Origin: a bacterium
Lineage (GTDB): Bacteria > Auribacterota > Auribacteria > Auribacterales > Auribacteraceae
DNA length: 64,000 bases
Assembly (NCBI GenBank): GCA_024233545.1
Contig: JACKPL010000005.1
Coordinates: 136,358 to 200,357 of the forward strand
Direction: 5' to 3'
The translations under genes were made by a program, and so were the position numbers. Positions within the stretch are counted from its first letter, which is position 1. Each line of letters begins with the position of its first letter. Positions 61,624 to 64,000 of this stretch are shown here, in pieces. The notes below the pieces were generated by a model. It did not search any database and was not told where the DNA came from. It saw nothing but the letters and a program-made list of their open reading frames with translations.

Positions 61624-63242
61624 TTTTCAAAACTTATCCGTGGGTCGACACAAACGTAAAGAACATCGGTAATCAATATGCCTAAAAGTGTTAAAAATGC
61701 TGAGAAAAAAGCTATTGCATTGATAATAGGGTAATCTCTGTTTAAAATTGCATCAAACGAAAGTTTGCCCATCCCCTCAATAGAAAAAATTTCTTCGATA
61801 ATCACACTTCCTCCAAGGGTAGCTGGCAAAAGGAATGCAAGCAGTGTTACCGTTGGAATAAGCGCGTTACGGAGAGCGTGTTTAAAAATGACGCTGTTTT
61901 CTTTTAAGCCTTTTGCTCGAGCAGTGCGGATAAAATCTTGCCTAATGATGTCAAGCATGCCAACGCGCATTTGACGCGATACATAAGCAAAACTTCCGTA
62001 TGTTAAACAGGTGATAGGTAAAATAAGATGCCATATCCAATCAAAAAACCATTGTATGAACGGCAACATTTCAGCGCCGGAAGAATGGAGGTATCTGCTG
62101 GGAAATATGTGAGGGAAATCACCGCCGGTTGTAAGGAGTATCAGCATGTTGGCAATCCAAAAGCTTGGCAGTGAGTATAATATAAAAAGGAGAAGAGTAA
62201 TAATCTTATCAGAGGCTGTATATTGATGCGTAGCTGAAAACACACCAAGGGGTATTGCGATAATATACGTGAGAAAAATAGATATTAAACTAAGTTGTAA
62301 TGAAATAGGCAGGCGTTCTTTAATCAATTTTGTAACAGGCATATGGTATGCATATGAATCCCCAAAGTCGAATTTTAATACCATGCCTATCCATTGCCCG
62401 AACTGAGTAGCGCTGAATATGCGCATCAACCGCTCGGATGTACTGAAAAAAGTATATTTATGTTTTTCCCGTTTCCACCAAGATTGCCACTTATTTAATA
62501 CTGCTGTTTTTTGATCGGCGTGCATACTGCTTTCAATATGCCATGGTTTACGGAGAATTTCCGCAAGAAGGGAATAGAGTCTGTCGCCTTGCTCAGCACC
62601 GAATTCCTCAGCGGCCTCCATTATTAGAGCAACCGAAGCAGTGCCTGATTCAACAAGTTGGTCATGAGCATCTTCTTGTGCGCTGAGGGATGAACTGAAA
62701 AGATTTTGAATCATCTTTTTTCCCCAAGATTCATTATAAATATGGCAAGTTGCGGAAAAATAAGTATGCCAAAAGGTTAGTTTTTCACTATTTGTTAGAG
62801 TATGGGCAAATGCTAAACCGCTGAGTTTTTCTATGAGGGCAAAGAGCGTATCAGAATGATTTTGATTTATTGGGTTATCGAGGTATTCTGTAATAAAGGG
62901 AAATATAACGGTTCCAGCGTTTACAATGGCAGTTTCTGCTTCTTGCCTTTCAGAGTCATTGCCAGCGGAGATATAACGTTTAATAAGAGAAAAAGTATAT
63001 GTACGCACATTATCATGGCGGAAATTAAAGAGAAGAGGTTGATCGAATCCGTATAATTGGCGTGTTTCTTCAATGAGCTGACGAGAAAGTTGCTGATTGC
63101 CTTGTCCGCTCATTTGCAATCCCTGAAGTTTTAAGGATGCTGGGTCGCCGGGCGCAAGCCGTGTTACACAGAAGGTGATTAACACTATGCCGAACAGCGT
63201 GAAACACATTAAAATTAAACGTTTTACTATATATTCTTTCAT
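61620..63242 (-). CDS. Peptide-type ABC transporter permease (OppB/DppB family) with large insert
   Basis: This 540-residue inner-membrane permease has the OppB N-terminus (MKEYIVKRLILMCFTLFGIV, then VTRLAPGDPAS) and YGFDQPLLFNF at about 64-74. The next family landmark, FDFGDSYAYHMPV, appears only at about 291, so some 205 residues are inserted after the first helix, on the predicted periplasmic side. The insert is helical and has two HEAT-like stretches (AETAIVNAGTVIFPFITEYL and AHDQLVESGTASVALIMEAA). The C-terminal part is normal: VYDSR-type helices, the EAA loop RVGMLDIIRQDFIRTARAKGL and the GGSVIIEEIFSIEGMGKL end. It overlaps the binding-protein gene by 4 nt. Confidence 0.9.
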   Translation of the reverse strand: MKEYIVKRLILMCFTLFGIVLITFCVTRLAPGDPASLKLQGLQMSGQGNQQLSRQLIEETRQLYGFDQPLLFNFRHDNVRTYTFSLIKRYISAGNDSERQEAETAIVNAGTVIFPFITEYLDNPINQNHSDTLFALIEKLSGLAFAHTLTNSEKLTFWHTYFSATCHIYNESWGKKMIQNLFSSSLSAQEDAHDQLVESGTASVALIMEAAEEFGAEQGDRLYSLLAEILRKPWHIESSMHADQKTAVLNKWQSWWKREKHKYTFFSTSERLMRIFSATQFGQWIGMVLKFDFGDSYAYHMPVTKLIKERLPISLQLSLISIFLTYIIAIPLGVFSATHQYTASDKIITLLLFILYSLPSFWIANMLILLTTGGDFPHIFPSRYLHSSGAEMLPFIQWFFDWIWHLILPITCLTYGSFAYVSRQMRVGMLDIIRQDFIRTARAKGLKENSVIFKHALRNALIPTVTLLAFLLPATLGGSVIIEEIFSIEGMGKLSFDAILNRDYPIINAIAFFSAFLTLLGILITDVLYVCVDPRISFEK

Positions 63243-64000
63243 TCAGGTTTCGCTTCAGGGTTTTCTTGAGGAATATACCATTCTGTCAAATTGTAGCCGG
63301 GACGTGTTGAATAAAATTTGACGTTCCGGAAGTTTTTGTTATAAAAAACGAGCGTTTTAAAGCAAAATAAAAAAGTATAGGGTTGTTCATTATAAAGAAT
63401 GTGATGCATTTCTCGATAGAGTGACCACCGTTCTATTGGATCAAACGTTTCGCGGGCATTTTCAAGTATGCGGTCAACTGCCGGATTGTTGTAGCCGACG
63501 TAATTTGAACCTCGATTTTCTTTTTGCGATGAGTGCCAAATCTGGTAAGGGTCATCATCGATGCCGGTACCCCATGCGAATCGTACGGCGTCAAATTTTC
63601 TGTCAGATACGGTCTCGCTGAATATTGTCCAGTCGATTTTTCTTATAATCATTTTGATGCCTGCTTTTTCAATGCTTTCTTTAATGATATCGGCTATTTT
63701 TTGGTGATAATCGCGTGCGTTATGAATAAGATATTCAAATTCGAATGGTATGCCGTCTTTATCGATTACACCGTCACCGTCATGGTCGACCCATCCTGCT
63801 TTTCTAAGGAGTTGTTTTGCTTTTTTTAAAGAATGGCCAAGAGGTGTAAGGGAGTGGTCATAAATCGGTCCGTCAATGAAAAACGGGCCGGTTACTTCTT
63901 CTACAAGCCCTTGGTGGATTTCCCTTGCAATTGTTTCGCGAGGTATGAGGTGTGTCATTGCTGTGCGTACGTTAGGGTCCTTAAAATAAGGCGTATCTGC
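63239..64000 (-). CDS. Extracellular solute-binding protein, family 5 (5'-truncated by window edge)
   Basis: Only the C-terminal 253 residues are visible; the frame is open to the window edge, reading ADTPYFKDPNVRTAMTHLIP before the first in-frame ATG at 63958, so the true start is outside. Family 5 landmarks include VRTAMTHLIPRETIAR, LKKAKQLLRKAGWVDHDGDG, FDAVRFAWGTGIDDDP, and WSLYREMHHILYNEQPYTFLF. Such proteins capture peptides or oligosaccharides in the periplasm and deliver them to OppBC-type permeases. The DHDGDGVIDKDG stretch resembles a calcium-binding loop, common in these proteins. The stop overlaps the oppB-like start. Confidence 0.92.
   Translation of the reverse strand, partial: ADTPYFKDPNVRTAMTHLIPRETIAREIHQGLVEEVTGPFFIDGPIYDHSLTPLGHSLKKAKQLLRKAGWVDHDGDGVIDKDGIPFEFEYLIHNARDYHQKIADIIKESIEKAGIKMIIRKIDWTIFSETVSDRKFDAVRFAWGTGIDDDPYQIWHSSQKENRGSNYVGYNNPAVDRILENARETFDPIERWSLYREMHHILYNEQPYTFLFCFKTLVFYNKNFRNVKFYSTRPGYNLTEWYIPQENPEAKPE

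Noticed and set aside
1..64000. CRISPR arrays, insertion sequences, prophage or integrase genes
   Set aside because: I saw no direct-repeat arrays, transposases, terminal inverted repeats or phage genes; the window reads as core chromosome plus one glycan-related locus.

Overview
The window is a gene-dense bacterial chromosome segment of moderate G+C from a Gram-negative, LPS-making organism. It carries Kdo and heptose pathway genes, an lptC-lptA-lptB cluster, undecaprenyl-diphosphatase and a sodium-pumping NQR complex. HPr kinase, HPr and Enzyme I sit beside lptB and hpf, NQR lacks an adjacent nqrA, and the oligopeptide-type ABC permeases are enlarged. These traits together suggest a PVC-superphylum or Omnitrophota-like candidate lineage. 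That placement is inference; no rRNA gene is present to confirm it.

Layout. 1-10.5 kb: purine cluster purL(partial)-F-M-H-D-E, then threonylcarbamoyl-AMP synthase, a low-molecular-weight phosphatase, rpiB and glyA, an order reminiscent of the Bacillus ywlC-ywlE-rpiB-glyA block. 10.5-13.3 kb: GDP-D-rhamnose synthesis (gmd, rmd) and uppP, closed by a bidirectional terminator shared with tRNA-Ala(GGC). 13.4-17.4 kb, minus strand: nqrB-C-D-E-F, with the tRNA abutting the nqrF stop codon. 17.7-23.7 kb: signalling genes (chemoreceptor, GAF plus degenerate GGDEF protein, hybrid histidine kinase and two unknown small proteins). 23.8-29.7 kb: an RluA-type pseudouridine synthase and a glycan-assembly group (two glycosyltransferases, flippase, methyltransferase).

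29.9-38.7 kb is the most unusual region. It holds an unassigned TIM-barrel-like protein, a GH94-type disaccharide phosphorylase, and four consecutive exported proteins built from the same beta-sandwich module (five copies by eye). One of these also carries a barrel-like domain and a CBM9-like domain. The first exported gene has a broken 5' end: signal peptide, linker and mature protein lie in three different frames.

38.8-43.0 kb: convergent homocysteine methyltransferase/MTHFR and metE, separated by a bidirectional terminator. 43.3-51.9 kb: a GNAT acetyltransferase, a leuB-type dehydrogenase, then an LPS core cluster (hldA, gmhB, kdsB, pyrG, kdsA, kdsD) and lptC-lptA-lptB. pyrG probably supplies the CTP used by KdsB. 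52.7-56.6 kb: a long HPF with an apparently duplicated C-terminal domain, then hprK-ptsH-ptsI, likely regulatory since no PTS permease is seen. 56.6-59.9 kb: sugar nucleotidyltransferase, metK and ahcY; the last two complete the SAM cycle with the methionine synthases. 59.95-64 kb, minus strand: tRNA-Leu(GAG) and oppA(partial)-oppB-oppC-like genes whose permeases both carry inserts of roughly 200 residues.
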